Made by a program: the position numbers and the translations under genes
Shown: positions 1-13,079 of the stretch, piece by piece
Numbering within the stretch: the stretch's first letter is position 1
Layout of the letters: each line of letters begins with the position of its first letter
Notes under the pieces: model-generated
The model's input: only the letters and a program-made list of their open reading frames with translations
Database searches by the model: none
Told to the model about the DNA's origin: nothing
Assembly (NCBI GenBank): GCA_009599575.1
Contig: VWND01000011.1
Location: 310,001-374,000 of the forward strand
From: Blumeriella jaapii
Lineage: Eukaryota > Ascomycota > Leotiomycetes > Helotiales > Drepanopezizaceae
Reading direction: 5' to 3'
Length of the DNA: 64,000 nt

Positions 1-2
1 CA

Positions 3-3000
3 GGTGAAAATGGAGTTGCTCCGGTCTGGTCATTTGGTGTTCGTGCCTGTGGTCTATGCCTTCAGAAGAATTCTACAAAGGTTGGTCCCTCGGTTCGACA
101 AAAGTAACGAACCAGCACAACTAATTATCATAGGAAATCGACTTGCTCCTCTCCTCCATTATTCCATCAACACTTATGGCTGCTTTACCATTCATCTTCC
201 TTACAAATGAACTCCATGTACTTTCTACCGCGGCTTTGCAAAGTGGACAGCATCCTGCTTCCATCCAGATCACGAAACACTTTTCCAATCTCCAGATTGA
301 TGAAATCAAGAAAGAATTCGACGACGTAAAAGCTATGGGATCTGCAACGGCTGAGGAATGGTTGAAGGGTTTAGATGGTCGGGGTAGGGACCGAAGGATT
401 GACGCGGCTCGGTGGGAACTTTGGGACCTCGGCGGCGGTACTGGACGCCTGCGTGATGCACACAAGCAAAGGTTTACCACCACTCTTCCACATCCACCAT
501 CTAAGCAATCGAAAAACGGCAGTCTACCAGCGCATCCTGGTCCAATCACTCAATTTTCGAGTCAACACCCACCCCCGTTATCGCAAACGGGGTTTGGTAA
601 GGTTTCTTTCTTTAACGAATCCTCTTTCCTATTTCTATTTCTAGAATTGGTAAGTTTGTGTTAAAAAGACTAATCAATCAAATATGTGTAGTGGCCAAGC
701 CCCCTGCTCACTTCGATTCACCGGCACAAAATGGGTTTGCAAATTTCCCATCTCGTACTCAGCCTCCGGGCAAATTCGAGAGAACGAAGGAGGAGGTTGC
801 TGAACTTAAAGCAGCGCGGAGAGCTGACATCGAAAGACGTTGCTTGTCGCTTGATCCTCCAATAACTGCTGCAATTTTAGCTCACATGCCCTCATTTCAA
901 GCTGCTATTCAGATCATACAACCCCTAGTTGACAGCTCCTGGGAAGTGTTAAAGCCAAGGTTGATTTCCCAACGGGAGGAAGCCGAACAGCGAGAGCAGG
1001 ATCGGCTCGCTCAGACCCGAGTGGTTCGGGAGCGTTTCGATGAACGTCGCTTTCCAGACTTGCCATCCAGGTCGGACTCCAAGGATGTGGCTGAACGAGA
1101 ATGGGACGATTTCCAAGCTCCTCTGCGAGCCCGAATTGCTTGTTATGCTGATGAGATCATCCGAGACGGCTGGAACGGAGGCGATAAGGTCTCCTACCAC
1201 ACAAGCCCGTTGTTTGCTGCAGAAGTCCTGATGTACGTCCGGAAGAGATTCTATGCCGAGGTTGCCAAGGATGAAGCGGCTTTTCGAGCTACGGGAAGAG
1301 AGCTCGACTCGGAGCCATCTAACGGACCTTCCTCTCGGAAGCTTATTCTGGAGAACATGAAGTGGGTATTCGATACCAAGATCAAGCCATACACCGAGCC
1401 ATACCGTAAGGAGCTTTTTCTTTGCAATGCTTGCGAGCATGTCAGTAAGTATTACGGGTTTGAGGGCGTGATCCAACACTACGCAGCCAAGCACACCAAG
1501 GCACTGAGTCTCGGAAGTATCGTGGTCCATTGGAAATCCGAATGGCCCGAGATACCTCCATTTAACCCGGATCCAAACAATATGGCCGCCAAGCCATACT
1601 TTTCAGCTGCGGCAAGCGTCAGTGTTCCCTACCCCGGCACTGGCTCTTCCACGCCACAAAACTATGGCTATGGTGGGTACCCTGCTTCAGTGTCTACAGC
1701 GATGCCGGGTCCCAATCCGCAGGTGTATCAAGAGAGTTCCGGTCCTGATTATGGCCATGCTCAGCAAGGCGACCAGTACCCAGGCCACCAAACCGGCTCC
1801 TACGCCCCGCCACCCCAGCCCTACCAAGACCCCTCTCAAGTATATCAGCCTCTGCAGTATTCTGCTGCGACCCAGCCGCCTGGCGTTCCGGGCTATAATG
1901 ATGTCCCTCAAAATCACTCTCAGAATGGCTATGGAACACAGTATCAACCTCCTCAGCCGGACATCTACGCACCTGCCAACCCAGGATCAATGTACTCCCC
2001 AGTAGATCCTGGAGTGCCGGGGCCGCAAGCGCCATACGACACCCCAGCCGGTCAGCATGGCTCATTCCATCAGCAGCTGTCAACTACTACTAATATTTCT
2101 GTCCAACCACCACAGAAGACTGCGCAGTATATGTCCCAATTGCAAGACATGGCGCGGACTGCTCGTGATTTATGGAACTCCATAGGAAGCATCAAAGAAG
2201 TTCCAGGTAGTATCAAGGTTTATACTATTATCTATCATCTTCTCAAAAATTTCCGCACAAATTTCCAAGAGCAGTTGCCGCTTTCGATGTTGGTGGACGG
2301 CTTGACTAGCAATAAAGACATGCGTCCAGTCCGCAACGTCAACGGATTGCTATGCAAAGCATGCATCCTGGGCATGGCGGGATCCCGGTCCGGCCCACAG
2401 AAAAAGCATTTTTCTTTTCCTCAACTTGTTAATCATTTCCATTCCGTACACGAAATAGGAACTGCTCAGAGCAATTACGGGCATGTTCCTGACTGGACCA
2501 AGGATATGGTTGAGCTACCCAATCTGGCTAAGTTGAAATCGGTCGTTAACTCTCTTGCAATGCATGAGAAACAGCTCGCGCTTTTCACAGAAGCGGTTTC
2601 GGAAATTATCGCAGCTCCTGAAACCCAGGCAGCCGACTTGCACCACGATCGGTTCGTATCGTATGACCAGTATGGCCGTTCAGCCGAATTTTCTCAACCG
2701 GTCTCCCAAGATGACCACGAAAAGTACTACACCGGCGGCGTCAATCAGAGTGCGTCTCCGACCGAGTTGATAGTGTTCGATAACGGCGAATATGATCCCA
2801 GAAATCCAGGTGAGCTTCCGTTAGTGGAGCCAGGATCACGATTTACTGCTCTCAAGCCAAGTCGACACCAAGAGCGACGGAATTCGAGAGATAAGCGGCC
2901 TGTCAATAACTGCCAGGACTATCCCAAGGAACTAAACAAGGAGCTACCGGTGTACCAAGATCAGCCTGAACGATCCTTCAATGAACCAAGACCCTCTTCG

Positions 3001-4418
3001 TCCTTTCAAGCAATTCCAGCAACAGACGACTATGGTCGTGTGATACTTCATGAAAACCAACCGGAACGAGCGGAGAGCCGCTTGCGATACCATGTTCCGC
3101 CAGCTGTTGAATCTCATGTCCGACGAGAGCCTCGGGTCATAACTTATGAAGAGTCAAGGATGGCCCCTCATGAGAGGGACTATCGAGCTGTAACACGAGA
3201 CCATATTACTCTAATGGGCGTGAGCAGCTACCAGCAGCCGAGTACGTGCCCAATGGCCACCAATCATGGCCAAGTGATAATGCCACCGCCCAACAGAGCC
3301 GGATTCATGATGTCGTTGCGCAGATTTCTCAGCAAGTGCAGCGGGTCCGAGAGCAGCAACCAACCAAAGAGGAAATCGTCGAGGCTGGATCAGAAGATGG
3401 CGAAGTACGAGCAGACGGTGATTCAAAAGCCCCAACCGCTCCGACTCTGCTGTCGGAACAGGCTAGCAATGCAGCCGAACGCTTCTTGAATGATTTTCGA
3501 CCGGGCGAAATTGCTGCCGATGCAGCGAGACAGACCGGTCCAGCTCGCTTTGAGGAGAACTCAGAGTGGGACCGTGGACGGGATCAAGGCGCATGGGTTT
3601 ACCGGGCGCCTGCTGAACCACCAAGGCAGTTGCGTGAAGGGTTTGAAGAAGCTCGTCATAGCTATTCGGGCAGCAGACGCTTCGCCGACCCCGAAGAAGC
3701 CCTTGGGGGTTATGTCGTTCATGAGCGTGGCCCGGCACCAAGACCTCCCCGGACGCATGCATACGAGGAAAGATACATGAGTACTGCTCCTGAACACGAA
3801 GGACGTCGAGACCGCTCACCAGAACTGGTTGATCGTCGCTACAAGCTAAACAACGTTGTCTACCGTGATGAGCGACAAGGTAGCCAAGGTACCCACCGAA
3901 CACCGAGCAGGTACGCCCGGTACGCGAGCGTCAGATTGGAGAACGATCGGGCGCGTTCGAGGTCACCCCTCTACGTCAAGGTAGGCACACATCCTGGGCA
4001 ATTCAGAGAAATGAGTGCAGGACCACACCCTGCTCATGCCCTCCGCCCGGAGCCTGTGTATCGCTCACGCACGCCTCAGCAAGGTGTCGAGGATGTGGCC
4101 TTCGAGAGACCACGCCCGGAATATTTTCGCGTCTACGCAGATGAGCCTAGGCCACGTGAACTTCATTACGCAGACGCTTTCGAATATGTTAGAGTGGCCG
4201 ACCCGGAGGGGGATTACATGATTCGTCGACCAGTACGTCGGGGGCCCGAGCCGATCTATGCTCCCTACCAAGATGATGTCTATGCCCGTCCGCCAATGTA
4301 CGAGAGTCGCGCCCCGGCTCCCGTTTCTCGCGCAGAACCTACGTTTTACGAGGAAGAATACGATCCTCGTCACCCCGCACCTCCGCCGCCGTCCGCTCGT
4401 CGGATCAACTACCCATAG
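3..4418 (+). CDS. Large conserved fungal protein with two C2H2-like fingers (5' end outside window)
   Basis: Best model has exons <3-80, 134-596, 692-3219 and 3297-4418, all in frame (1,396 codons plus stop). Introns: 81-133 (53 nt, AACTAAT branch), 597-691 (95 nt, GACTAAT branch) and 3220-3296 (77 nt, GTGAGC...CAACAG, phase 0). The last one moves the frame exactly into the terminal exon. Two finger-like motifs are visible. One is C-x2-C followed by H-x4-H at about 1423-1497; the other is CKAC followed by HFHSVH at about 2353-2452. Between them lies a Tyr/Pro/Gln-rich low-complexity stretch (1600-2080). The last exon is Arg/Glu/Tyr-rich and disordered. Zinc binding suggests a nucleic-acid-binding or scaffold role, but I recognise no named family. 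The true start lies upstream of the window. Confidence 0.75.
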
Positions 4419-6659
4419 ACGGAGGCCCAATCAGGATATCTTTCCTGCACAGTTTTTTTCTCTAATTTTTGTATTGTTCGTGATGGAGCCTTCTTCTTCC
4501 CCATGTGGAAGCTCGTATCCTCTCAGATGGAGGCTAGAAAGCGGGTGATTTTTCTCGGCGTATGCACCAAGTTTCTGCTTGTACATTTGTTCCACCGTTT
4601 TCTTGTACATCATCTTTCGGTGGCGTCTTTGTCCGGGTTTGGTAAAGGAGGTTTCTTTTCTGCTTCGTGCCTGCTTTCGACGACGAGTTGCGCGCATCCT
4701 GAGCTGGCCAGGAGTAGCGGGGTAGAGGACCAGGCCTGCGTCTCGAGGCCCTACCTACCCATCTGTATTGTACCGAGTTATTATTCAAGTCCAGCTGTGC
4801 TAGCTTTCCCATCCTGTCCGGGATACTTTGTAGTCGATGCCATGGTGCTGTGACACAGTTGTTAACCGCACTTCTTCCTCGGCTCACGAGCCAAGCGAAG
4901 GGGTCTTTCGAAAGCAACAAACTCGCGTCGTCCCTGATTTACCTACGCCTCGAGGCTCTACTCACCTGTATGTACAGTACTGTACCGACGACTCGACTGC
5001 TTGTGTCTCTGCATGCAGGATTAATACGACTTGGTCATGTCTTACCTAGCTACCTACCTGTCTACATACTGTACACACCTATCTACACCTAATCCAAACC
5101 GGCTTCGGTAAAAAGCTACTACGTACAACTGATAGTTACAACGACTGGGAGTGTATCCAAGCATACACATGTTGGTAAGTGTCACTCTTCATAATTCTTT
5201 ACCGTGTTGTACTGTACCTTCAAGCACCCCCCCCTCCCCCCATCCCCACCACCACCAGGCTCGTCCACGCGAGATCTGCGGTTCGGAAGCACCGGCGCCG
5301 TAGAAAAGCACACGCAACAAACAGGAGAAGATGCGCCAAAAGAAAAGCAGACACAAGCAAGAAGCCGCACAAAAACACGGCAAAAACATACAACAGCAGG
5401 TATTCGCTGGTGGTCACCCACCCAACTACTAATCTGCCGATCTGAGGCTTGTGTATGGCAGAGCGGACGGGATGCCCAATTCTCCTCAGTCTATGGTCGT
5501 ATGTGGCGGAAGACTGGTTGTGTTGTTACTTATCCTGTGCAGAGATAAGGGAATTGATGGCTAACAGAGCTCCTGTACTGTATGTACTGTACTGTACCTT
5601 CCACCGACCGGTACGTTCACATATACATGTACTGTACATGCCTGCCACCTACCTGACTACCTACCTATCCGAAGAACGACCAAAGTCTCGATGCCAGATA
5701 GATCGAAAGGCTAAATACCGAGTACCGTGCTAAATGTACAGTCTGTACAGTCTGTACAGTACCGTATGTGTGCAAATGCAGCAGGTTAACAAAATCCGAG
5801 CGCGAATTCATCCAGGGCTCAGGCGAGAGAGAACACCAGCAAACACCAACATCCATACACGAAAGGCGTCAAGGATCGGGTCCCATCTCACCTCTTTCCC
5901 CCCCCCCCCCCTCCCTCTTACAGTACATACATACAGGCCCATCCATGCTCACCATACCACACACAATAGCGTACATTCGGTATTGTACATACATATCTCT
6001 GTACTGCATGTACTGTACATACTATGTACTGTACAATAACTGTACAGTACCTGTAGTATGAAGCCGGCCGGCGAGGCCATGCCAATAACCAACGAACCAA
6101 CCAAGTCTCATCATCCCGTTTATTCCCCCCAAAAAGAGAAAACAGCGAAGAAGCCCAAAAGCGCTGACGCAAGCTCAGAAGAGCGAAAGCTTAGAGGAAG
6201 AAGGACAAGCCTTGTTATATTATACAGTAAGTACATACAGTAAGTACACACCTATAATACACCCAAATAAGTAAACAGCTCACTCATGCACACGTGACCC
6301 ACCCCGCTCTTGCCAGAAGCGTCTTTGCCACCGTACATACATACTGTAGGTACATAGGTATATACATACAAAGTCTCGCCCGCAAAACACAACCATCTCC
6401 CTCGTCTTGCTTTCGCTGGCGCGTGAATGCATCGCCGACGGACCGTAACCCCCCTTTTCTCCAGCTGTGCTGTGCTGTACAATGCTGCTGGACCAGCGAT
6501 GTTCTCCATCCTCGCTCACGCTATACAGTACAGTACAGTACATACAGTAAGTGCAGGATGGAAGGATGGAAGGAAGGAAACCAGCGCTGTCGAGCACGCC
6601 TGTTCCGTTTTCTCGACTGCGTGCGCTGCGAGGAAAAGGTTTGTTTGATTGAGTATATA

Positions 6660-6728
6660 TATACCTTACATATATATATATATACATACATACATACATA
6701 TATACATAGGTACCTACCTACATACAAA
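6660..6728. repeat. TA/CATA microsatellite
   Basis: Alternating TATATA and CATACATACATA runs followed by CCTACCTACATA; simple sequence in intergenic DNA. Confidence 0.85.
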
Positions 6729-6814
6729 CACACATATATACAATACAGTACAAGTCCTAAGCGGCGGGGCTGATAATAGTCGAAGCTCCCTGCTCCTCCC
6801 ATTTTGTCAAGGGA

Positions 6815-6878
6815 CGTATCGTCTCATATCGTATCGTATCGTATCGTATCATATCGTGTCATATCGTATCGTATCGTG
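6815..6878. repeat. GTATC pentanucleotide microsatellite
   Basis: About a dozen copies of GTATC/ATATC in tandem, slightly degenerate. Confidence 0.9.
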
Positions 6879-6914
6879 CAGGAGCTGCTGCTACGGAGAT
6901 ATATGTAAGCATAT

Positions 6915-6943
6915 ATACCTACCTACCTACCTACCTACCTAGG
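6915..6943. repeat. TACC tetranucleotide microsatellite
   Basis: About six tandem CTAC units ending in TAGGTA. Confidence 0.8.
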
Positions 6944-7059
6944 TATGTATATATGTATAGGTATAAATAAACGTGCAGTACATATAGGTGTACGTGCGGT
7001 GCAGGAATCGAGCCCACCCACCCACAGAGCCAGCCACTCACTCAGCTGTTTAATGCAAC

Positions 7060-7150
7060 CAAGTAAACAAGCAAGCAAGCAAGCAAGTAAACAATATCAA
7101 ATCAATCAATCAATATCGCTCTCGCAAGGTAAACAAACAAACAAACAAAA
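7060..7150. repeat. AAGC and CAAA tetranucleotide repeats
   Basis: AAGCAAGC tract (7066-7090), ATCA repeats and a CAAA tract (7128-7150) in one low-complexity stretch. Confidence 0.85.
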
Positions 7151-7390
7151 AAGCTTAAGAACCGGATGTATTGTACCTACCTTACACATACACACACACA
7201 TATACATACACACATCCCCTCCCTCCCCCCCCTCCCCCTCCTCTCCCCACCCCACCCCTCACATACATACACAAAGACCTATACTTTCTCCCTCAGACAA
7301 AAATGCGAATCCTTCTTTTTTTAGTTATCGATCAATCAATTCACTATATAAATACTCGTGAGAGTATGGAAAAGAGTCGAGAGTCTATCT

Positions 7391-7580
7391 CCCTTTATGC
7401 CCTTTTCTCTTCCTCTTCCATTTCCTCTTCCATTTCCCTTCCCCTTCCTCTTCCTCCCCTTTCCCTATCCTCCTTTTCCATATTCTTCTTCCTTCCTCCC
7501 TTTCCCTATACTCCTTTTCCAGATTCTTCTTCCTTCCTCCCTTTCCCTATCCTCCTTTATCCTATCCTCTTCCGCCCACT
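7391..7580. repeat. Polypyrimidine tract with ~45-bp tandem unit
   Basis: Almost pure C/T on the + strand. A unit containing CTTCCTCCCTTTCCCTAT is repeated about three times between 7463 and 7560. Confidence 0.8.
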
Positions 7581-7671
7581 TTCTCGCGCCTGTCCTCTGC
7601 ACCGGACGCAAATGTGTAAATAGATATCATACATAGGCCCGTAGCCGCACACCGCACACCAGCGCTAAGCT

Positions 7672-7712
7672 CACCCAGCCAGCCAGCCAGCCAGCCCGCC
7701 AGCCAGCAAGCG
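7672..7712. repeat. CCAG tetranucleotide microsatellite
   Basis: Tandem CAGC units with one CCCG interruption, about 190 bp downstream of the stop of the Zn2Cys6 gene. Confidence 0.85.
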
Positions 7713-7901
7713 TCTCATCTAAAAACCGCCCGTTTATTGGTATCTACATTCTCAATATCCCCCCCAGAACTGCCAATATACCTTCGAGCCATGTCGACAT
7801 CACATCGTCACTTTTTCGTCGTCGTCGGTCCGGAAATCGCCAATTCCGTACAAACGTAGTCCTTAGTTCCGTACCTATCTACCGACCCGACTCCAACCGC
7901 T

Positions 7902-10900
7902 TCACCGTCCCGGGGTGTTGGCGCCCATGAAAACGCTGCTGCCGAACGCAGAGGCACCGCCTTGCGTCTGCGGCTGCGTGCTCGAATCGAGCGACGGATC
8001 CAGGTTCGTAGGGAAGAACGGGAAGGCCGGATCGGCCGGGGCGCCGTTCTGGATGTACGCGTCCCAGGCGTCCTGTTAGATCATGTTAGTCACCCAGTAA
8101 ATGTGGCCACCAGCAAGAGCCAAACACCGTGAGAACATACCCAGTCCAGGTTCCCGGGCATGCCCATCATGCCTGCCCCAGACCCGCCCACATCGCCAAA
8201 CACGGAGAAGGGCGAGGCGATACCGCTCATGTTGCCCCACGGGTTGGAGTTGTCCGTGATGTAGTTGGGCGTCAGCCCCGTCCGGCTGGATGGGTCGCTC
8301 ATGTTGGTATCCATGCCCGCGTACCGGGTTCCGCCGGGCGACTGTGCCATGGAGTTGAACATGGCAGCGGTTTCCGGCGTCAGACCTCCGGATAACATGC
8401 CCAGACTCACGGCAGCGGAGTGCTCGGGAGGCATGCTGGCTTCGTCCATCTGGGCAAATACCTCGGCGGTTGCGGGTTTGCATTTCTTCTCACGTGTGCG
8501 CTTCAGCTTCTCGAGGATGATGTGGAGGACGCTGGATGCCTTGTAGGCATCCATGGACGTCTCGGCCGATTCTTTCCAGATCTGATGCGAGGTCTCGAGA
8601 GCGTGGAACATCTCGGTCCGTTGCGAGGTCGTCCAGAAGTACGGGTCGTAATTGGGAGGAGGCTCGGGGAGGCTCTCGGATACAAAATCGTAGTGTAGAT
8701 CCAGGCAGACAAGCACCGCGGCAAGCAGGAAGTCATGCATGGTCAGTGAGGCGATGAACCATTTCATAGGGCGCATCCGGCCGCCAGGTTGAGACTCTCG
8801 GTGCAGATATGCCTGGTGGCGTAGGATTTCCATCGACGCATCCACGCAAGCTCGCCGTGAGTGCGCATAGCGGATGTTTTGTCGAGCGCGAACAACGTAC
8901 TTCCGATGCAAGACGCAGATGGTTTTCTGCCAGAAAATATCCAGGTTGAACCGCTGCATCAGGAGACTGGCAGGATCGTGCGTGTGATCTTGCCCTGAGT
9001 GTATCCGTAGGTGCGGCGCCAGGTTCTCTCTCAGCCCCCGCAAACGTTGATCTCGCTTGAGGACCTCTTCGTAACAGATGTGCTCCCGGCTGACCGAGTT
9101 GAGCTCTTCGACGATCTCGCTGAACTCGTAGGATATTCGCGCTTTCGAGATCGTGTAGGATATCGGCGTTGCTTCGGTCATGGGTCTTTCGGGCGGAAGA
9201 ACCTTGGAATCCGGGCCGAACTCGTCGTCGAAGATGTTTCGGGGCAGCTGTGCGTCGCAGTCCCTACTCCGGATCATGCTTGGAAGCGCCAATTGGAACG
9301 AGAACACCGTGTCGAGCTGGCGAACAAGACTCCAGCACCGGCGTCTCATTTCCCCCTCGAAGATGGTGACCCCCGGGAACTGGCTTGGGTCACGGTGGTA
9401 GCCCATCCTCATCGCTAGCCGCACGAGCATACCGACTACCACCCACAATCCCACCTCGGCATCATTTTTGCAGTAGTACTCACTTTGCACATACAGCATG
9501 AGCGTTTCGATGGTGTACATGGATGACTTGGTGTAGTCGGAGTTCACCAGGCATTGCACTGTTCGTAATCGATACTCTGCGGCCAGCTCAAGCGATCGTC
9601 CTGCGTCCTATTAGAACTCAGGCATGGGGAGATCATCACCACCCGGGACTCTAACCTTTCCACTCTAAAGGTTCGTCCCCAAGTTTGTGATACGATTCCA
9701 TGGCCAGACATAGGATCGAGTAAAGAAGACCAAGCCACACGATGGACGTTTTCGAAGGGTCTAGCCAGTGGCTTTGGAGCTGTTTGGTAAAGGTGGGCGA
9801 ATGAAGGAAGGACACGGCGGGATCATAGGAGTTGAAGTAACGAGCCACGAGCCTGTCAACCACTGATTTCGAGGGTACTTCTGCCCGGAGGTCCGTGTCG
9901 GACACTTTGGTGTGGGTGCTGAAAAGAAAGTCTGGCCCGTCCGATGCAGCACTGGGCTTCGAATTCTTGATTCTCTCGTAGTTGGACTCCATTTCTTTCT
10001 TGTGCGACGCGAAGTAAGTCTTGACCTCGGAGATCTGAGAGCGAAAGTTAGTGGTCGACATCTCGCCGGGAGAACGCCATGTAGCAATATCATAAATGAA
10101 GCGAAGTAAAAATTCAAGAGAGAGAATTCTCACGCTCTCCGGAGATCAGGCCCTCACAACGACCAGCCAAGAATAACCAGCCAAGGAGTGACAAGAGACA
10201 TAATCGCCATTGATCTGTGAGCAAGGCACCTGTTTGGTATAACGGCGTGAAGATGACAAACAGATGAGGTGGATAAACGGGGAAGATCACTTACGTCGGC
10301 AAGCACCAAATGCCAATGCGAGTCACCAAAGTATGCCGATTTCCCCTTGTCCGCATCAACCTTCAGGACCCCAAGAGAGTCGGTAACGCCATCAACCTCG
10401 CTGTCGTCAGCCTCGTCTTCCTCCTTTATCATGTGATCGCCGCCTCGATCCAGCTCCTGTTGCTGGAGGGAGGAGGAGGCCGCACTGTCGCTCTGAGAGC
10501 GCGAAATCGCAGCAACAGCCGCAGTCGGTCCAGCAGACTGGGCACCGTTCGTCATCAACGACAAGACCAGGCCTTCTAACCGGTCAATGCGGTTTTGCAT
10601 GTCATCGGGGCTCGGAGCTCCTTGACCTTGGGTCTTCTTGCGAGTCCCCGGCGCAGCATACGAGCACGAGGAGGCATCACCTCTCCTGACGCAGTTCTCG
10701 CACGGGTGCGTCCGGTTGCATTTCAACCTGCACTGTGTCAGTTTTGTGGGGGTTTTTCCTGCTAGGGGGAATCCCCATCGCCAGGACAAGAGGCAGGAGG
10801 TTCTGTAGGAGAGAGAGAGGACACTGACTTCCTGTGTCTGCACGGTCCGCATGATAAGGGCACTCTGTTCCTCTTCCGCACCACCTTGTACTGAGCGTCT

Positions 10901-10953
10901 GGAGAATGGCCTCCGGCGCTCGAGGAGGTACTAGAAGAGGGGGTCGGCATCAT
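7902..10953 (-). CDS. Zn2Cys6 fungal transcription factor
   Basis: Five exons: 10953-10829, 10727-10295, 10034-9656, 9600-8141 and 8072-7902. They sum to 2,568 nt, 855 aa, and keep frame throughout. The Zn2Cys6 binuclear cluster is at residues 35-63 (C35, C38, C45, C51, C54, C63) and is interrupted by the first intron between RHRK and LKCN. A Ser/Gln and acidic linker follows, then a fungal-specific transcription-factor domain starting near a YFNSYDPAVSFLHSPTF stretch and continuing through exon 4. The C-terminal ~120 residues are Gly/Met/Asn-rich and low complexity. It is a nuclear DNA-binding regulator whose target genes cannot be told. Intron 2 is long (10294-10035, 260 nt). The exon 3/4 junction (donor 9655, acceptor ending 9601) is the least certain because a TAG acceptor 7 nt earlier would break frame. 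Confidence 0.9.
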
Positions 10954-12476
10954 GACGATGAGTTATTGCTTATGGTCGTTTGCGAGACGCGCACAGTAGA
11001 GACGGTGACCTCAAACCTGGCGCGAGATCTCGATCCAGCCAGCGCCAGGAGTGGGGCGGCCCTTGGGAGAGAGATGTCTTGATCCACTCCCGATCAAACT
11101 CCGGATGGATCTGGGCTGATAGATAGCGGCGTGCTTCACCGTAACCGCGAGTCAAACGCTCGAGGTGGGCGTCCTGACTATGCTTCAGAACTCGTCCGAC
11201 CGACGCCTAGGGCAGCTTGTGTCTCCAGCTCCAGTCCGGCCCTTCGACGAGTACCAGTTGTATGTATGCTAGCTGGTACCGGCTGAGCTACATGCAAAGT
11301 TCGAGTTCGACGTGAGAGTAGTGGACGGGTATCGTGTCTGCAGGAAGAGCGCCCCTCTGCTTCTCGACCATCAGTCACAAAAAAGGGTAGCGAGACGCGG
11401 CGACAAAGGGTTGAAGAAGAGCTCGGTAGTCGATGGCTTGCTTGCTTGCTTGCTGGCTCTGTATCTGATCGTCAGTCTCTCTTCTCGCCAACTTCTTTTT
11501 CTCCCTCCCAATCTTCTCTTGTCGAAATGATACTTACAGAGAGGCAGAAGGGCCGTCTCCAATCCCCCTCCAGATCTCGGCTGCTGGCTGTCAATCAGTC
11601 CACGGCTTCGATTGACTCGTCCGAAGCCAGCCAGCCAGCCAGCTTCCTGCATGCGACGAAGCTGCTCTGTTCAGTGTGAATACACACGATTCAGTAGAAG
11701 TGGAAGTGGAGGGGAACAAACAAGCAAGGCTGAACCGACCGAACGTGCTGTGGAACGGGGCCAGGCTGGATCGGGCTAGACCAGACCAGACCAGACTAGA
11801 CCTAAGGAGGTAGTAAGTTGCTAGTCTTGATGGGTTGACTGGCGCGTGTGTATACAGTACTGTACAGTAAGGTAAGTAAGTGCGTACTGTACTATGTACT
11901 GACTGTGAGGGAAGGGTACAGTAGATAGGTAGTTAAGTAAGTCAACAGGCTGCCGAGAAAGAAAGTTACGTGATGTGAGACTTTTTGCGAGGGCAAAAGC
12001 GGAAGAAAAATTGTGGAATGAACTCTGTATGTACAGTACCGTACCGCACTGTCTGTACTGTACTGTAGGTACGTATTCTGTACAGCACATACAGCATATA
12101 CATTCGTCTTGCGTGGCTGACTTTCACAGCGGTGGGGCTTAAATCCGTTATGTCCGATTGGCTCAGATGGTAATGGATGTATCCACCATTCGTGGTTAGA
12201 TCGACGATGGATGTAGATAACATTCTGCGCCATCAGATAACCGATTTCCATTCTGTAAGTGCAGTATAGTACATACAAGCATAAAAAGGCCGAAAAGCTT
12301 GTCGACACATGACTTGAGAATAACGCCGGGGCCCAGTCTTGCCAAGCCTCGCTGCCTCAGACATACCGGATGTGGATGGCGACGGTGGCCTTGATGCCAG
12401 GCGAGCTACCTTGTATGTATCTGTTTATGTAAATATGTACGTGTGCATTTACATTTGCATATAAATACATGTATAT
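10954..12476. other. Upstream region of the transcription factor and left edge of the AT-rich block
   Basis: No gene recognised. It contains the promoter of the minus-strand regulator, GTACAGTAC-type palindromes at 11855-11900 and 12035-12090, CCAGCCAG and GACCAGACCAGA runs, and a drop in GC just before 12477. Confidence 0.5.
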
Positions 12477-12508
12477 TGTAAAAGTAGGTAGGAAAACCAG
12501 ACTGATAT
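12477..12508 (-). repeat. Outer element left LTR, first fragment
   Basis: The 32 bp match the first 32 bp of the right LTR at 33265 with only transition differences. The remainder resumes at 21245, after the inner element and its target duplication. Confidence 0.85.
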
Positions 12509-12921
12509 TGTAAGGATTGAAAGGCAGAGAAACACTAGTTCAGACAATAGAGCTCAGATAAAATTGGGTTGATAATCAGACTGATTTCTACTTTCTATAT
12601 TTCTAATAAAAGGCGTGTATAAATACAAAAAAAGGGGTGGAGCCCTCGAAAAAAGTATTTCCCAGGAAACCAAGCGAATTTTATTTAATATGCTTTTCCA
12701 GCCCCTATCCCGACTTTTTCTTATCCTTTTTAATATAACCTTAATAACTGGTTCTTTAGCAATTACTTTTATAAAATGTTTTACTTAAATGTCATTTCTA
12801 GCCTTTACAATACTATCCGGCTCCTACGGCCTATCCGCAGAAAATGCTATTCGAAAGTTGGTAAAAGGCAAAAGGTTTTGGCGGATCATTTGATTTATAT
12901 ACGTAATATTGGTTTCTGATA
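12509..12921 (-). repeat. Inner chromovirus LTR, left copy (3' LTR)
   Basis: Aligns throughout with 20817-21239. Shared blocks include AAAAGTATTTCC, TTTAATATGCTTTTCCAGCCC and CGGCCTATCCGCAGAAAATG. Most differences are C/T or G/A. Confidence 0.9.
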
Positions 12922-13079
12922 TTATTTTCCTTTTTAGGCCTTTGGTTCCTAAAAGCGATTGATTTCTTTATGCGTATGCTTCCGTATATAACGTGCGTTA
13001 CGCCTTCGAAATAACGTGCGGTTTCTTCCGCTTTTGGTCGTAAATTATAGCTGTTTTTTTCGCTTTCGGTCGTGAATTA

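Larger units (their letters stand above)
4419..7901. other. Convergent intergenic region, no gene seen
   Basis: This lies between the stop codons of two converging genes and must hold both 3' UTRs. It is filled with simple repeats, CTGTAC/GTACAGTA palindromes (4970-4990, 5575-5640, 5735-5765, 5995-6050, 6520-6550) and TACCTACC runs. No open frame here looks like protein. Confidence 0.6.

Noticed and set aside
597..691. Two introns (597-644 and 650-691) around a 5-base microexon
   Set aside because: A 5-base exon breaks the frame; one 95-nt intron keeps it.
12154..12225. tRNA-like stretch (GGCTCAGATGGTAATGG resembles an A box)
   Set aside because: No matching D-stem, no GGTTCRANNCC B box and no acceptor stem pairing.
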